This document shows, in pieces, positions 7,612-17,115 of a DNA stretch of 64,000 bases. The stretch covers positions 4,340,001 through 4,404,000 of the forward strand of contig NZ_JAUSZI010000002.1 in the NCBI RefSeq assembly GCF_030817415.1. Direction: 5' to 3'. Source of the DNA: Streptomyces umbrinus. Lineage in GTDB: Bacteria > Actinomycetota > Actinomycetes > Streptomycetales > Streptomycetaceae. Position 1 is the stretch's first letter. Every line of letters starts with the position of its first letter. Under the pieces are notes generated by a model. It had not been told where the DNA came from. It saw only the letters and a list, made by a program, of their open reading frames with translations, and did not search any database. The position numbers and the translations under genes are program-made.

Positions 7612-9418
7612 TCAGGCCGACAACTCCTGCCGCAACGCATCCCGCAACCGAGCCGCCCGCTCAGAAACCTCCTCGGGCCCGAGCGACACGGCCCGATCAG
7701 CCCACCGCTGCCCCTCCGCCAGCTCACCACGACGCGCGTAGACGAGAGCAAGCCGCAACGCCGCCCGCCCATGCCCCGCATCAGCGGCCCGAGTCCACCA
7801 CAGGGCAGCCTCCGGCTCACTCCCCTCCCGGGCGAGCAACAGCCCAAGATTGAACGCCCCGTTCCGAGACCCCGCCTCCGCGGCCTCCCGGTACCACCGA
7901 GCCGCATCCACGACATCCCCGCGCGCGGAGGCAAGCATCCCCACCCGAACCTGAGCCCGCCGATGCCCCTGGGAAGCGGCCCGCTCGTACCACTCCCTCG
8001 CACTCACTCTTCTCGGTAGCCGGTTCCCCCAACTCGTGCGCGGGCGCAGGCGGCCGCCGCGCGTCGAGCACGGTGGCCAGCCGATAGGCGGCCTCAGCGC
8101 TACCCCCACCCGCGGCACACCGAAGGTGCCGCTCGGCAGCCCGCTCGTCCCCGTCCCGAAGACGCGCGATCCCCACCTGCAGCGCGGCCTCGGTGTGCCC
8201 GGCGGCAGCGGCCCGCTCGTACCACCGCAGCGCCGCCGCGTCCTCGCCCCGCCCGGCGTGCAGGATCCCGAGGTTGAAGGCGGCGTCCACACTCCCGGCC
8301 TCCGCGGCCTTGGAGAACCACGGCTCGGCCCCGGACGCGTCACCGACCTGCAGCAGCAGAATGGCCAGCGCGTTCGCGGCCTCCCGGTGCCCCGCGTACG
8401 CCGCACGCCGGTACCACTGCTCGGCCTGCGCGGTCCGCGCCTGCTCGGCGCAGAGCAGCCCGAGGTTGTACGCACCGTTCACATCGCCCGCGTCCATCGC
8501 GGCCCGGTACCACCGCTCGGCGGTCTGGGTCTCGCCCCGCTCGGCATGCAGCGCGCCGAGCGCGTTGGCGGCGTTCCCGTCGCCGTCCTGGGCGGCCCGC
8601 AGCCACCACACGGCGGCGCTCTCGGTGTCGCCGGCGTCCCGCAGCAGGAACCCGAGCGCGCAGGCGGCCCGCGCCTCGCCGTCCTTGGCGGAGGTCAGAT
8701 ACCAGCGCCCGGCCTCCTTGAGCTCCCCGCGCCTCTCCAGGATCGCTCCGAGGTGCAGCGCGGCACGGCGGTGACCGCGCGCGGCCGCCTGCCGGTACCA
8801 CTGCTCGGCCTGCGCCGCGACGGTCGCCGCGACACCGTTGTCACCCTCGTCCTCGCCCGCCTGCACGGCCTTGCGGTCCAGTGTTCGCGCGAGCCGGTAC
8901 GCCGCCTCGCGGTGCCCCCGCTCGGCGGCAGCCCGCATCCAGTCCACGGCACCGGCGTCGCCGCGGTGCTCCAGGAGGTCGGCGAGCGCGTACGCACCGA
9001 GGGCGTGGCCCTGCTCGGCGGACTGGCGCAGCCAGTACTCGGCGGCGGGCTCGTCCCCGCGCTCGCGGTGGTGGCGGCCAAGCGCGTGCGCGGCGGCCGC
9101 GGATCCGGCGACGGCGGCGATCCGCCACCAGCCGGCCGCCTCCTCGGCGTAGCCGCGCTGGTGCAGGAGGACACCCAGGTTGTTGGCGGCGGCCCGGTCA
9201 CCGGCCGCCGTGGCAGCGCGGAGCTGAGGCTCGGCCCCGTCGAGATCACCGCGGCGGAGCAGCATGGCTCCGAGAACGCTCATCGCCTCGACGTCGCCCG
9301 CCTCCGCGGCGAGTCGTCGGCGCGCCTCCTCCGCAGCCTCGCCGGTCTCGTCCCGGTCGGAAGGCTGCACAAACCGCCCTGTCTCCAACAGAGTTGCCTT
9401 GTCCCCCATAACGTCCAT
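7612..9418 (-). pseudogene. Sel1/TPR-repeat protein gene, interrupted by a frameshift
   Basis: The gene encodes a soluble alpha-solenoid of Sel1-like/TPR repeats (pattern A..WYR.AA..GH..AA..LG). About 14 repeats of 36 residues run from residue 45 onward. The frame opened by ATG 9418 (site AGGTGG 7 nt upstream) reads repeats until about base 8007, then continues as unrelated sequence to a stop at 7817. From about 8006 repeats continue in another frame (SAREWYERAASQGH and four more units) to a stop at 7612. The switch point contains AGTGAGTG on the coding strand (8001-8008); removing one AGTG restores a continuous 600-aa protein through KSAREWYERAA. It is annotated as frameshifted. It may be a true null allele, a switching site or a sequence error. 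The function of such proteins is protein-protein scaffolding; no partner is evident. Confidence 0.85.
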
Positions 9419-9614
9419 CGTCGCACCACCTGCAACCTGGGTACACCTGGTATACCGCAGCCAGTGAGGTCACTTCAGCGTTTTGTCGACATGCCCACAG
9501 AGAGACAAGTGAAACACAGAATTCCTAACTCCAGGCGGATGGCGCAGCCTTCGTCGCAGCAGCACTGATGAGCGATGGGCGCACGCACGCGATCCCGGCA
9601 CGGTCCGCACACGT

Positions 9615-9651
9615 AGAAGGACCCGGATCCTTTGAGGATCCGGGTCCTTCT
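9615..9651 (-). terminator. Terminator of the second initiator tRNA gene
   Basis: Perfect 16-bp arms AGAAGGACCCGGATCC and GGATCCGGGTCCTTCT around loop TTTGA, 7 nt beyond the tRNA 3' end. The preceding 9419-9614 holds the Sel1 promoter region and an A/T-richer patch at 9475-9545 without a convincing gene. Confidence 0.85.
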
Positions 9652-9658
9652 ATTTCAG

Positions 9659-9732
9659 TAGCGGGGACAGGATTTGAACCTGCGACCTCTGGGTTATGAG
9701 CCCAGCGAGCTACCGAGCTGCTCCACCCCGCG
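9659..9732 (-). tRNA. Initiator tRNA-fMet (CAT), copy 2
   Basis: Identical over all 74 nt to the copy at 7195-7268, with the CAT anticodon, GGG/CCC anticodon stem and 1-72 mismatch. Identity also includes the five bases TTCAG just 3' of the gene. The two genes are direct repeats 2,464 bp apart. The gene lies 41 nt beyond the end of the UPF0182 gene. Confidence 0.95.
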
Positions 9733-9773
9733 CCGTTGTGTTGCAACCGTACCACGGCGCGGGGTGGGACTAC

Positions 9774-12701
9774 TCAACTGCCCTGGTCACCGTCCTGTTG
9801 ACCGCTCTTTTCCTTGTCGGCGTCGCCGTTGGCACCACTGGCCGAGCTGGCCTTCTGCTCGGCCTCGGAGGCGCGCTGGAGCGCGTCCTGAAGGTCCTCC
9901 TGGGCCTTGCCGTACGCCTCCCAGTCGCCCTTCTTGAGCGCTTCCTCGCCGGCCGTGTAGGCGTCCTCGGCGTCGGCGATGGCCTTCGCCAGGTCGGTGT
10001 CGCCCGTCGTCGGTGGCTTCGGGGTCTCACCGTCCTTGGGTGGTGGCTCGGTGGTGTCCTCGCCGTCCACTCCGAAGACCGTGTTCAGCCCTTCGGCGAG
10101 GGTGTCCTTGAAGACGGTCTGGTCGCCGTAGGCGACGCCCACCTTCCTCAGCAGCGGGTAGTTGGACGTGCCGCCGCGCGCGTACACCGGCTCGATGTAC
10201 AGGAACCCGCCGTTGAGTGGCACGGTCAGCAGGTTTCCGTACTCGATGTCGGAGTCCGTACCTCTGAGGTTGCGGACGAACTCGGCGACGTCGGCGTTGC
10301 TGTTGAGCTCGCTCTGCACCTGTTGTGGACCTCTCACCGTGGAGGTCACTCTCAACAGCCTTATCGTGCCGTAGTCCTTACTGGCCGCGTCGGCGTCCAC
10401 CGCCATGAACGCCCCTAGGTTCGGGCGCCCGTTGGGCGTGAAGGTCGTGGTCAGCGAGAACTGCTGCGCGTTCTGCCCCGGCATCTTCAGGCTCAGGTAG
10501 TACGGCGGGACCGCACTGCTGTCCTTGTTGGTCGGGTCGTCCGGCACCTGCCAGGCGTCACTGCCGCTGTAGAACTGGGCGGCGTCGGTGACGTGGTAGC
10601 GGGTGAGCAGCTCGCGCTGGACCTTGAACAGGTCCTGCGGGTAGCGCAGGTGCTCCATCAGCGAGTCGCTGATGTCGGTCTTCGGCTTCACCGTGTCGGG
10701 GAACGCCTTCATCCAGGTCTTGAGGACCGGGTCCTTGGTGTCCCACTGGTAGAGCTTGACCGAGCCGTCGTACGCGTCGACGGTCGCCTTCACCGAGTTG
10801 CGGATGTAGTTGACGCGGTTCTGCTGCGCCACCACCGCCCGCTGGTTGTCGGTCAGCGAGTCCGCCGTGGTGTCCCCCAGCGTCGTACGGGAGGCGTAGG
10901 GGTACCCGTTGGTCGTCGTGTAGGCGTCGACGATCCACTGGATCTTGCCGTCCACGATCGCCGGATAGGCGTCGCCGTCGATGGTCAGCCACGGGGCCAC
11001 GGCCTCGACGCGCTCCTTGGGCGTGCGGTTGTAGAGGATTCGGGAACCCTCGCCGATCGCGCCCGAGTAGAACATCTGCGGCTCGCCGAACGCGACCGCG
11101 TACGCGGCGCGGTTGATCGGGTTGGCGAGGTTGACGCCGCTCTTGCCCTTGTAGCTGGTGGTCTTCTCGCCGTTCTCCTCGTAGTCGAGCTCCTTCTGCG
11201 GGCCGCCCACGATGGAGTACTGCTCGGTCTTCTCCCCGTAGTAGATCCGCTGCTCGTACTTGCCGAGGTCACCGGTGGTCGGCAGCCCCGACTCGGAGAA
11301 GTCCGGAGAACCCGGCGGATCGGAACCGGTCGCCGTGCCCCTGGCCGCGACCGCGCCGTAGCCGTGGGTGTACGTGAAGTGGTCGTTGATCCAGTTGCTC
11401 TTCGGGATGCCGTTCAGGTTCAGCTCGCGCAGACCGATGACGGTGTCCTGCTCCTTGCCGTTGGCGTCCGTGTACCGGTCGACATCGAGCGTGGAGGGGA
11501 ACTGGTAGTACTTGCGCTCCTGCTGGAGCTGCTGGAAGGCGGGCGAGACGACGTTCGGGTCGATCAGCCGGTAACTGGCCGCCGACTCGGCGTCCTTGCG
11601 GATCTGCTCCGCGTTCTCCGTGCCGCCCTTGCCGGAGTAGTCCGTCACCTTGGCGTCGTCGATGCCGTAGGCCTCGCGCGTCGCCTTGATGTTCTTGTCG
11701 ACGTACGGCGCTTCCTTGGCCTGCTCGTTCGGCTGGACCTGGAACTTCTGGACGATCGCCGGGTACAGACCGCCGATCAGGATCGCCGAGAGCACCATCA
11801 GGCCGAAGCCGATGACGGGCAGCTGCCAGGTGCGCCGCCACAGGGTGGCGAAGAACAGCAGGGCGCAGATGACGGCGATGCAGAACAGGATCGTCTTGGC
11901 GGGCAGATACGCGTTCGCGTCGACGTACCTGAGGCCCGTCCAGTTGTCCGTCGCCTTGAAGTCACTGGACTTCACCGCGAGGCCGTACCGGTCGAGCCAG
12001 TACGCGACCGCCTTCAGGGCGACGAAGAGACCGAGCAGCACGGAGAGATGCCCGGTGGCCGCGGCCGTGGCGCGCGCTCCGGGGCTGGTGATGCGCAGCC
12101 CGCCGTACAGGTAGTGGGTCAGCGCGGCGGCGATCACCGAAAGGATCGCGGCAGCGAATCCGAAGCCCAGCAGGAAGCGGTACCAGGGCAGATCGAAGGC
12201 GTAGAAGGCGATGTCCAGGTGGAACTGGGGGTCCTTCTGGTTGAAGGGCACTCCGTTCACCCAGAGCAGCCACGTACGCCACTGGCCCGCCGCGGAGGCG
12301 CCCGCGATCAGCCCGACCAGGGCGGTGATCCCGAGAAGAATCCACTTCTTGTACGGGGCCACGCCCATGCGGTAGCGGTCGAGGCTCTGTTGCTCCATCG
12401 ACATGGCGCTCAGTGGCGGCCGCAACCTGTGGGCCAGCCAGATGTTCACACCGACGGCCGTGGCCATCAGCAGTCCGAAGACGAAGAACAGGCCGATCTT
12501 GGTCCACAGGGTGGTCGTGAAGACGGACGAATACTTGACCGATCGATACCAGAGCCAGTCCGTCCAGAACCCCGCGAACATGACGAAGGCCATGGCCAGC
12601 ACGGCCAGTACACCCAGTGTCATGAGCAGGGTCCGGACGCGCCGGGACGGTCGGCCCACTCTGATCCGTGGCCCCGTCGGGCCTCCGCCGCGGTCCGGCA
12701 T
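9774..12701 (-). CDS. UPF0182-family large membrane protein
   Basis: Protein of 975 aa of the uncharacterised UPF0182/COG1615 family found throughout actinobacteria. About seven transmembrane helices lie in the first 320 residues, among them [15 protein letters not shown] and [15 protein letters not shown] large extracytoplasmic domain follows, with a charged Ala/Glu/Lys C-terminal tail. The frame extends 55 codons further upstream, but [12 protein letters not shown] at 12701 is the natural family start; no strong ribosome site is visible. It is divergent from the PPA1309-type gene. Function is unknown; a role in the cell envelope is only inferred from topology. Confidence 0.85.
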   Translation of the reverse strand: MPDRGGGPTGPRIRVGRPSRRVRTLLMTLGVLAVLAMAFVMFAGFWTDWLWYRSVKYSSVFTTTLWTKIGLFFVFGLLMATAVGVNIWLAHRLRPPLSAMSMEQQSLDRYRMGVAPYKKWILLGITALVGLIAGASAAGQWRTWLLWVNGVPFNQKDPQFHLDIAFYAFDLPWYRFLLGFGFAAAILSVIAAALTHYLYGGLRITSPGARATAAATGHLSVLLGLFVALKAVAYWLDRYGLAVKSSDFKATDNWTGLRYVDANAYLPAKTILFCIAVICALLFFATLWRRTWQLPVIGFGLMVLSAILIGGLYPAIVQKFQVQPNEQAKEAPYVDKNIKATREAYGIDDAKVTDYSGKGGTENAEQIRKDAESAASYRLIDPNVVSPAFQQLQQERKYYQFPSTLDVDRYTDANGKEQDTVIGLRELNLNGIPKSNWINDHFTYTHGYGAVAARGTATGSDPPGSPDFSESGLPTTGDLGKYEQRIYYGEKTEQYSIVGGPQKELDYEENGEKTTSYKGKSGVNLANPINRAAYAVAFGEPQMFYSGAIGEGSRILYNRTPKERVEAVAPWLTIDGDAYPAIVDGKIQWIVDAYTTTNGYPYASRTTLGDTTADSLTDNQRAVVAQQNRVNYIRNSVKATVDAYDGSVKLYQWDTKDPVLKTWMKAFPDTVKPKTDISDSLMEHLRYPQDLFKVQRELLTRYHVTDAAQFYSGSDAWQVPDDPTNKDSSAVPPYYLSLKMPGQNAQQFSLTTTFTPNGRPNLGAFMAVDADAASKDYGTIRLLRVTSTVRGPQQVQSELNSNADVAEFVRNLRGTDSDIEYGNLLTVPLNGGFLYIEPVYARGGTSNYPLLRKVGVAYGDQTVFKDTLAEGLNTVFGVDGEDTTEPPPKDGETPKPPTTGDTDLAKAIADAEDAYTAGEEALKKGDWEAYGKAQEDLQDALQRASEAEQKASSASGANGDADKEKSGQQDGDQGS

Positions 12702-12838
12702 CTGGAAAGCCAAGGTGCGCACCTCGAAGTTCGCTGTTGGTATCTGGGGGCCCCGCAAACGCCGGGCCACATCTATGCAACTTACTGATGCTTTACTCGG
12801 TTCCCGCTTCGGGGGCCGAACGAGGCAGGATTGTGACC

Positions 12839-13396
12839 ATGTCCAACACCGCCTCCTCAGGCACACCCATGGCGGCCGGGCCCCTCACCCGTGCCGTCCT
12901 CGAGATCGACGAGTACGTAGCGGGGCTCGGCTGGGACCAGCCCGCCCGCCTCTTCGCCCTGGTCGACACCGGCCGGCTGCGCTCCCAGGAACCGGGGCTC
13001 GCCGAGCGCCTCGGCCTGACCGAAGACGCCCCAGAGGGCACCCTTACCCCGATTGAGCAGGACGAACTCCCCGCGGGCAGCCCGCTGGACGAGTTCCTCG
13101 GCACCATCGCCTGGCCGGACGCTGTGGTCGGCTGCGCCCTGTCCGTGGAGCGGCTGATGCTCCCGCCGTCCGCGGAGGCGTCCGTACCGGACGGCCTCGA
13201 CGAGAAGCGGCTGGCGAAGTGGGTCGCCGAGCACCCGGAGCGCCAGGAGGTCCGGATGACCGTCGCGGTGCTGCGCGGCGGGAAGCGCGAGTCGGCGCTG
13301 CGGCTGCGCGAGAAGGACGCGGCGACGGACGTGCTCACCGGCTCCGACCTCGTGCCGGGCCTGGCCGACGCCCTGACGGCGACGTTCGCGGAGTAG
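12839..13396 (+). CDS. PPA1309-family conserved actinobacterial protein
   Basis: Soluble acidic protein of 185 aa resembling the actinobacterial PPA1309 family. The opening [20 protein letters not shown] and the block [17 protein letters not shown] are its most recognisable parts. No catalytic motif is seen. ATG 12839 has GGCAGGA 8 nt upstream; the frame is open further upstream but crosses the UPF0182 promoter region. The 137-bp divergent gap to the UPF0182 gene must hold both promoters. Function unknown. Confidence 0.75.
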   Translation: MSNTASSGTPMAAGPLTRAVLEIDEYVAGLGWDQPARLFALVDTGRLRSQEPGLAERLGLTEDAPEGTLTPIEQDELPAGSPLDEFLGTIAWPDAVVGCALSVERLMLPPSAEASVPDGLDEKRLAKWVAEHPERQEVRMTVAVLRGGKRESALRLREKDAATDVLTGSDLVPGLADALTATFAE

Positions 13397-13425
13397 CGCG
13401 GAGCGGGCCGGCCCGCCGGGTGCGG

Positions 13426-13630
13426 TAGGGCCTGTCCGGCAATTCCCGTCGTCGCCCGGAGGGCGGCCTGGCGGCGTCAGGTGCGTGCTCTCGGTGCGCC
13501 GGGCGTAGATCCTCGTACTGGACGTACTTGGGTCTGCGCCCGGTGCGGCGAGAGTGCATGCATGGCGTCGCGAGGCTGGGGGCACCTCCCGGCCGGAGGC
13601 TGGGGGGAGGGAATTGCCAGACAGGCCCTA
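13426..13630. mobile_element. MITE-like palindromic element, about 205 bp
   Basis: The left end (13426-13447, TAGGGCCTGTCCGGCAATTC onward) is the near-perfect inverse of the right end (13609-13630, ending AATTGCCAGACAGGCCCTA), with one mismatch in about 21 bp. The interior is itself an imperfect palindrome: GTGCTCTCGGTGCGCCGGGCG on one side and CGCCCGGTGCGGCGAGAGTGC on the other, around CGTACTGGACGTAC. No ORF is present. The right terminus overlaps the stop codon of the YlbL-type gene. Size, terminal repeats and lack of coding content fit a non-autonomous element or an extended intergenic hairpin. Confidence 0.7.
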
Positions 13631-14722
13631 GCTCTTGGTGCAATTCGGCAGGTCGGCCGTCTTGCCGCCGCGGATGTCCTTCAGGGCGCTCATCGCGTCG
13701 TCGATGGTGTCGACCTTGACGAGGGTGAGCCCCTCGGGGACGTCACGGGAGGCGGCCGCGCAGTTGTCCTTGGGCGTCAGGAAGTACTGGGCGCCCTTGT
13801 CGCGGGCGCCGACAGTCTTCATCTCGATGCCGCCGATCGGTCCGACCTTGCCGTCGTCGGTGATCATGCCAGTGCCGGCGACGAACTTGCCGCCGGTGAG
13901 GTTGCCCGGCGTCAGCTTGTCGACGATGCCGAGGGCGAACATCAGGCCGGCACTCGGGCCGCCTACGTCGGCGAGCTTGATGTCGATGGCGAACGGAAGC
14001 GTGTGGTCGGTCCCGGCCGAGATGCCGACGATCGCACGCTGCTCGCCGGTGTCGTCGGACTTGGCGGTGGTGATCGTGATCTCCTCGGTTTTGGTCGCCG
14101 TCCGGTTCTCCTTCTCGGCGGCGGCCTGTTCCTTGGCAGGCACGATCGTGAAGACGACCTTCTCACCGGGCTTGTGCTTGGTGACCAGCTTCGCGACGTC
14201 GTCGGGCGCCTTCACCGTCGTACCGTCGACGGCCTTGATGACGTCACCGGCGTGCAGCCTGCCCTCGGCGGGGGTGTCCTTGACGACGGTGGAGACGATC
14301 ACCCAGGACTTCACCGGGATCTTCAGTTCCTTGAGGGCCGCCACCTTGGCGCTCTCCTGGGACTGGCTGAACTCCTCGGCGTTCTCCTGTGTCGACTGCT
14401 CCTCCGTCTTGCCGTTCGGATAGAGGGTGTCGTGCGGAACGACCTTGTTGTCGTGGGCCAGCCACCCGTACACGGCCTCGACGAGGTTCATCTTGTAGTC
14501 GGCGCTGGTGACCCGGACGGTGGTCATGTTCAGATGCCCGGTCGTCGCGTAGGTCTTGCGACCTGAGATCTGGAGCACCGGCTCGCCGTCGTGCTCACCG
14601 AGCGTGTTCACCGTCGGACCCGGTGACATCTCCGAATACGGCACATTGATGAAGACTCCCGCGCACAGGAGCGCGATCAGCATCAGGGTGGAGGCGAGCA
14701 TCGTCGCGGTGCGGCGTGGCAT
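13628..14722 (-). CDS. PDZ-domain Lon-like serine protease (YlbL family)
   Basis: Membrane-anchored protease of 364 aa. An N-terminal signal-anchor covers residues 8-27 (MLASTLMLIALLCAGVFINV). A PDZ domain spans about 140-205, including AEGRLHAGDVIKAVDG. A C-terminal Lon-type proteolytic domain carries the catalytic Ser in GGPSAGLMFALGIV and the Lys in GARDKGAQYFL. The active site should face outside. TACTGT (14729-14734) ends 6 nt before ATG 14722 and no ribosome site is present, so translation is probably leaderless. The stop codon lies in the terminal repeat of the MITE-like element. Homologues sit beside UPF0182 genes in mycobacteria. Confidence 0.85.
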   Translation of the reverse strand: MPRRTATMLASTLMLIALLCAGVFINVPYSEMSPGPTVNTLGEHDGEPVLQISGRKTYATTGHLNMTTVRVTSADYKMNLVEAVYGWLAHDNKVVPHDTLYPNGKTEEQSTQENAEEFSQSQESAKVAALKELKIPVKSWVIVSTVVKDTPAEGRLHAGDVIKAVDGTTVKAPDDVAKLVTKHKPGEKVVFTIVPAKEQAAAEKENRTATKTEEITITTAKSDDTGEQRAIVGISAGTDHTLPFAIDIKLADVGGPSAGLMFALGIVDKLTPGNLTGGKFVAGTGMITDDGKVGPIGGIEMKTVGARDKGAQYFLTPKDNCAAASRDVPEGLTLVKVDTIDDAMSALKDIRGGKTADLPNCTKS

Positions 14723-14790
14723 GGAACGACAGTACGGGACCGGTCTGTCAGCGCACCGTCAGGGCCGTCCGTCCGGGGAATCCGGGCCGG

Positions 14791-14982
14791 TCAGGCATCC
14801 GTGCGCAATTGCTCCGACTTCTCCGGGTTCTCCGACTTCTCCATGGCCTCGCGGAAGCGTGTGTAGCCCGCGAGCTCGCTGCCGTCTCCGAGGGTCTTTC
14901 GGTTCCGTCCGGCCCAACTGCCCCACAGTCCGGCGCCGATCGCGGCCAAAAGCGGAATCAGCAACCAGGCGAGCGCCGCCAT
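14791..14982 (-). CDS. Small single-span membrane protein
   Basis: Hypothetical protein of 63 aa. One transmembrane helix (residues 3-23, ALAWLLIPLLAAIGAGLWGSW) is followed by a basic/acidic cytoplasmic tail ending KSENPEKSEQLRTDA. GGGAGG lies 5 nt before ATG 14982, a strong translation signal for so short a gene. It sits 68 bp upstream of the YlbL-type protease on the same strand. No family function is recognised; it could be a small partner of that protease. Confidence 0.7.
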   Translation of the reverse strand: MAALAWLLIPLLAAIGAGLWGSWAGRNRKTLGDGSELAGYTRFREAMEKSENPEKSEQLRTDA

Positions 14983-15128
14983 GCCGACCTCCCAACCCCA
15001 TGAGCGACCGCAACTGACTGATCAGCAGATTAACCATCCGCATGTTCAACGCTCACGGCAGGGGTCGGGTTACGCAACCGGAACGACGGACAGAAGTGGC
15101 ACCTGCGTCTCAGGTGACCAGTGTGACC

Positions 15129-15590
15129 TCAACAGGCCCCGACCCACTCCTCCGTACCGTCGGAAAACGTCTGGTGTTTCCAGATCGGTACCTCGTGCTT
15201 GAGATCGTCGATCAGCTTCCGGCAGGCCTCGAACGCCTCGCCCCGATGCGGACAGGAAACGGCGACGACCACCGCGAGATCACCCACCCGAAGGTCACCG
15301 ATTCGGTGCACCGCGGCGAGCGCCCGCACCGGATACTCGGCGACGACCTTCTCGGCGACCCGCCGCATCTCCGCCTCGGCACTCGGATGGCACGAGTAGC
15401 CGAGCGCGTCGACATCGGCTCCCCCGTCATGATTCCGCACGGTCCCCACGAACAGCGCGGTTCCCCCGGAGGCATCGTCCCCGACAGCCCGGAAAACCTC
15501 GTCCAAGGAGAGAGCGGTCTCCCGAATCGCCAGCAGCTTGATGGGCTCCTGAGCGGCCTGCTCACCGGGATGATCATTCATGGGTGCCAT
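15129..15590 (-). CDS. moaE: Molybdopterin synthase catalytic subunit
   Basis: About 153 aa. MoaE transfers sulfur from thiocarboxylated MoaD onto precursor Z to make molybdopterin. Family features are TALFVGTVRNHDGG, AVHRIGDLRVGD, SCPHRGEAFEACR and the catalytic-lysine segment KHEVPIWKHQ. ATG 15590 and ATG 15581 are both possible and no ribosome site decides; the frame stays open upstream into a repeat region. No moaD lies nearby. Together with MoeZ at 47384 it points to sulfur-carrier chemistry encoded in the same region but in separate transcripts. Confidence 0.85.
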   Translation of the reverse strand: MAPMNDHPGEQAAQEPIKLLAIRETALSLDEVFRAVGDDASGGTALFVGTVRNHDGGADVDALGYSCHPSAEAEMRRVAEKVVAEYPVRALAAVHRIGDLRVGDLAVVVAVSCPHRGEAFEACRKLIDDLKHEVPIWKHQTFSDGTEEWVGAC

Positions 15591-15680
15591 ACCCCCATCG
15601 TGCCCCACTCCGCCAACCCCACGGAATACGGATTTCCTCCCGCACACGCGCGTGCACGATTGGAGCCTCCTACAGGGGCT

Positions 15681-15797
15681 CAGCCCGTCCGGCGTTTGAG
15701 GACGAGCGCGTTCAGCGCGATACGGGGGCCTGGGGGCGGAGCCCCCAGAAAGGGACGGGAATGGGAAGGGGCGGCGGGGGCGAAAAACCCCCACGCC
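15681..15797. repeat. Dispersed CCCGTCCGGCG repeat plus terminator-like stem
   Basis: 15681-15759 repeats the module seen at 7454-7528: the 26-bp core (CAGCCCGTCCGGCGTTTGAG onward), then GCGATACGGGGG and a GGGGGCGGAGCCCCC stem. It is followed at about 15772-15797 by a GGCGGGGGCGAAAAACCCCCACGCC hairpin-type sequence. This again lies just beyond a minus-strand gene end, here that of the SDR gene. Confidence 0.7.
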
Positions 15798-15812
15798 GAC
15801 AACCCCACCGTC

Positions 15813-16925
15813 TCAGATCCGCCGCCGAGCCTTCCGAGCCCGCCGCACCAACGCAGCCGTACCCAACAGAGCAACAGTCGCCCCCGCGGCCCCCGCGGCA
15901 GTGGCATCCTTCCGCCCGAGCCGCCGCCCGGCCAGCGTGTGCCGCCCGGCAACCTCCTCCAGAAGCTCCGCAAGGACCTCCTCATTGGTCCACTGCGGCC
16001 GCCACCCGGCATCATGCAGCCGGCTCCCGCTCACCACCCAGGGATACATCGTGTAGGCGAGATCCCCCGCCGGAGACGGCGTGAGCCCGATCCGGTGCAG
16101 CCGAGCCGCGGCCCCCAGCGCGACGGCCGACGGCAACTCCATCCGCCGGATCCCGCTGAGCTCCTCGACCTCCTCCTGCTCCAGCCACCCCTCGCACCCG
16201 ACGGCCAGCTCCCCTTCGACCTTCTCCAGAACGGCGTACTCCAGAGCCCCGCACAGATCCTCGACATGGCAGAACTGCCAGGCGGGCCGGGACCCGGCGA
16301 CGACCAGCAGCCGGGGCGACTCGAAGTACCGGGTGAGCGCCGTGTCGGTGCCTCCGACCAGCACGGCAGGCCGTACGACGGTGACGTTGAGCCCGGGATG
16401 CGCACGCGGCGCCCGCCGCGCGAGCCGCTCGACCTCCAGGAGGTCCCCCACGCCTGTGGCCTCCGCGGTCGCCTGCAGTTCGGCGTCTTCGGAGAGGGGC
16501 AGTTCGTTGTCGGGCAGGGCTCCGTAGACCATCGCCGAGGTGCACAGCACGACACGGTGCACCCCGGCCGCGGCGGCGGCCGTCAGCACGGTCTGTGTCC
16601 CCCGCACGTTGTAGGCCGTACGTGCGGCCGGATCCGTCTCCAGGTCGAGATCGAGCGCGAGGTGCACCACGACGTCCGCGCCGCGCAGCTTCTCGGCGAT
16701 CGCCGGATCCCGGACATCCAGGATGTGCCACTGCGCGGCGGCGCACTCCCCGCGCCGCTCGTCGATGGCGATGACCTGCTTGATCTCGTCGCTGGCGGCG
16801 AGCCGCTCGGTGAGCATCGCGCCGATTCCGGCCGCGGCGCCGGTGATCGCGACGACTGGGCCGCGTAGGGCCGGATTGGTTGAAGGGTTTCGCGCTGCGC
16901 GAACCTGTGGATCTGGGGAACTCAC
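15813..16925 (-). CDS. Atypical extended SDR (NAD-dependent epimerase/dehydratase family) with C-terminal anchor
   Basis: Protein of 370 aa. The N-terminal Rossmann motif is VVAITGAAAGIGAML with a following acidic residue (IAIDER); YNVRGTQTVLTAA is typical of extended SDRs. The usual Tyr-xxx-Lys pair is not evident: the Tyr in CTSAMVYGALPDN has no Lys four residues later, so catalysis is uncertain. The last 35 residues form a hydrophobic helix followed by an Arg-rich end, suggesting a membrane tail. GTG 16925 is chosen because GGAGA precedes it by 6 nt; the frame is open for 32 codons more. Divergent from the zincin_2 gene. Substrate unknown. Confidence 0.75.
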   Translation of the reverse strand: MSSPDPQVRAARNPSTNPALRGPVVAITGAAAGIGAMLTERLAASDEIKQVIAIDERRGECAAAQWHILDVRDPAIAEKLRGADVVVHLALDLDLETDPAARTAYNVRGTQTVLTAAAAAGVHRVVLCTSAMVYGALPDNELPLSEDAELQATAEATGVGDLLEVERLARRAPRAHPGLNVTVVRPAVLVGGTDTALTRYFESPRLLVVAGSRPAWQFCHVEDLCGALEYAVLEKVEGELAVGCEGWLEQEEVEELSGIRRMELPSAVALGAAARLHRIGLTPSPAGDLAYTMYPWVVSGSRLHDAGWRPQWTNEEVLAELLEEVAGRHTLAGRRLGRKDATAAGAAGATVALLGTAALVRRARKARRRI

Positions 16926-17115
16926 CGGGCGTCTCCAGCGGTTGTCTTCAGTAAGAACGCGCGTGACGCGTACGTACCAGGTGGCATCCATCCTGCCGCA
17001 GCCGCTGAGTCGGCGAAGCACCGAGGCCCGAACCGGTTGTGGTGTCTACGCTGGGTGGTGATGTAGGGCAGCCGCCGTCGGAGCGAACCGGCGGCCTTAA
17101 CAGCCGAGGAATCCC

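Noticed and set aside
8036-9568. 510-codon open frame on the plus strand across the Sel1 gene
   Set aside because: Low-complexity translation without ribosome site; the minus strand shows clear Sel1 repeats.
13426-13630. Complete insertion sequence
   Set aside because: Terminal repeats enclose only about 160 bp with no transposase frame.
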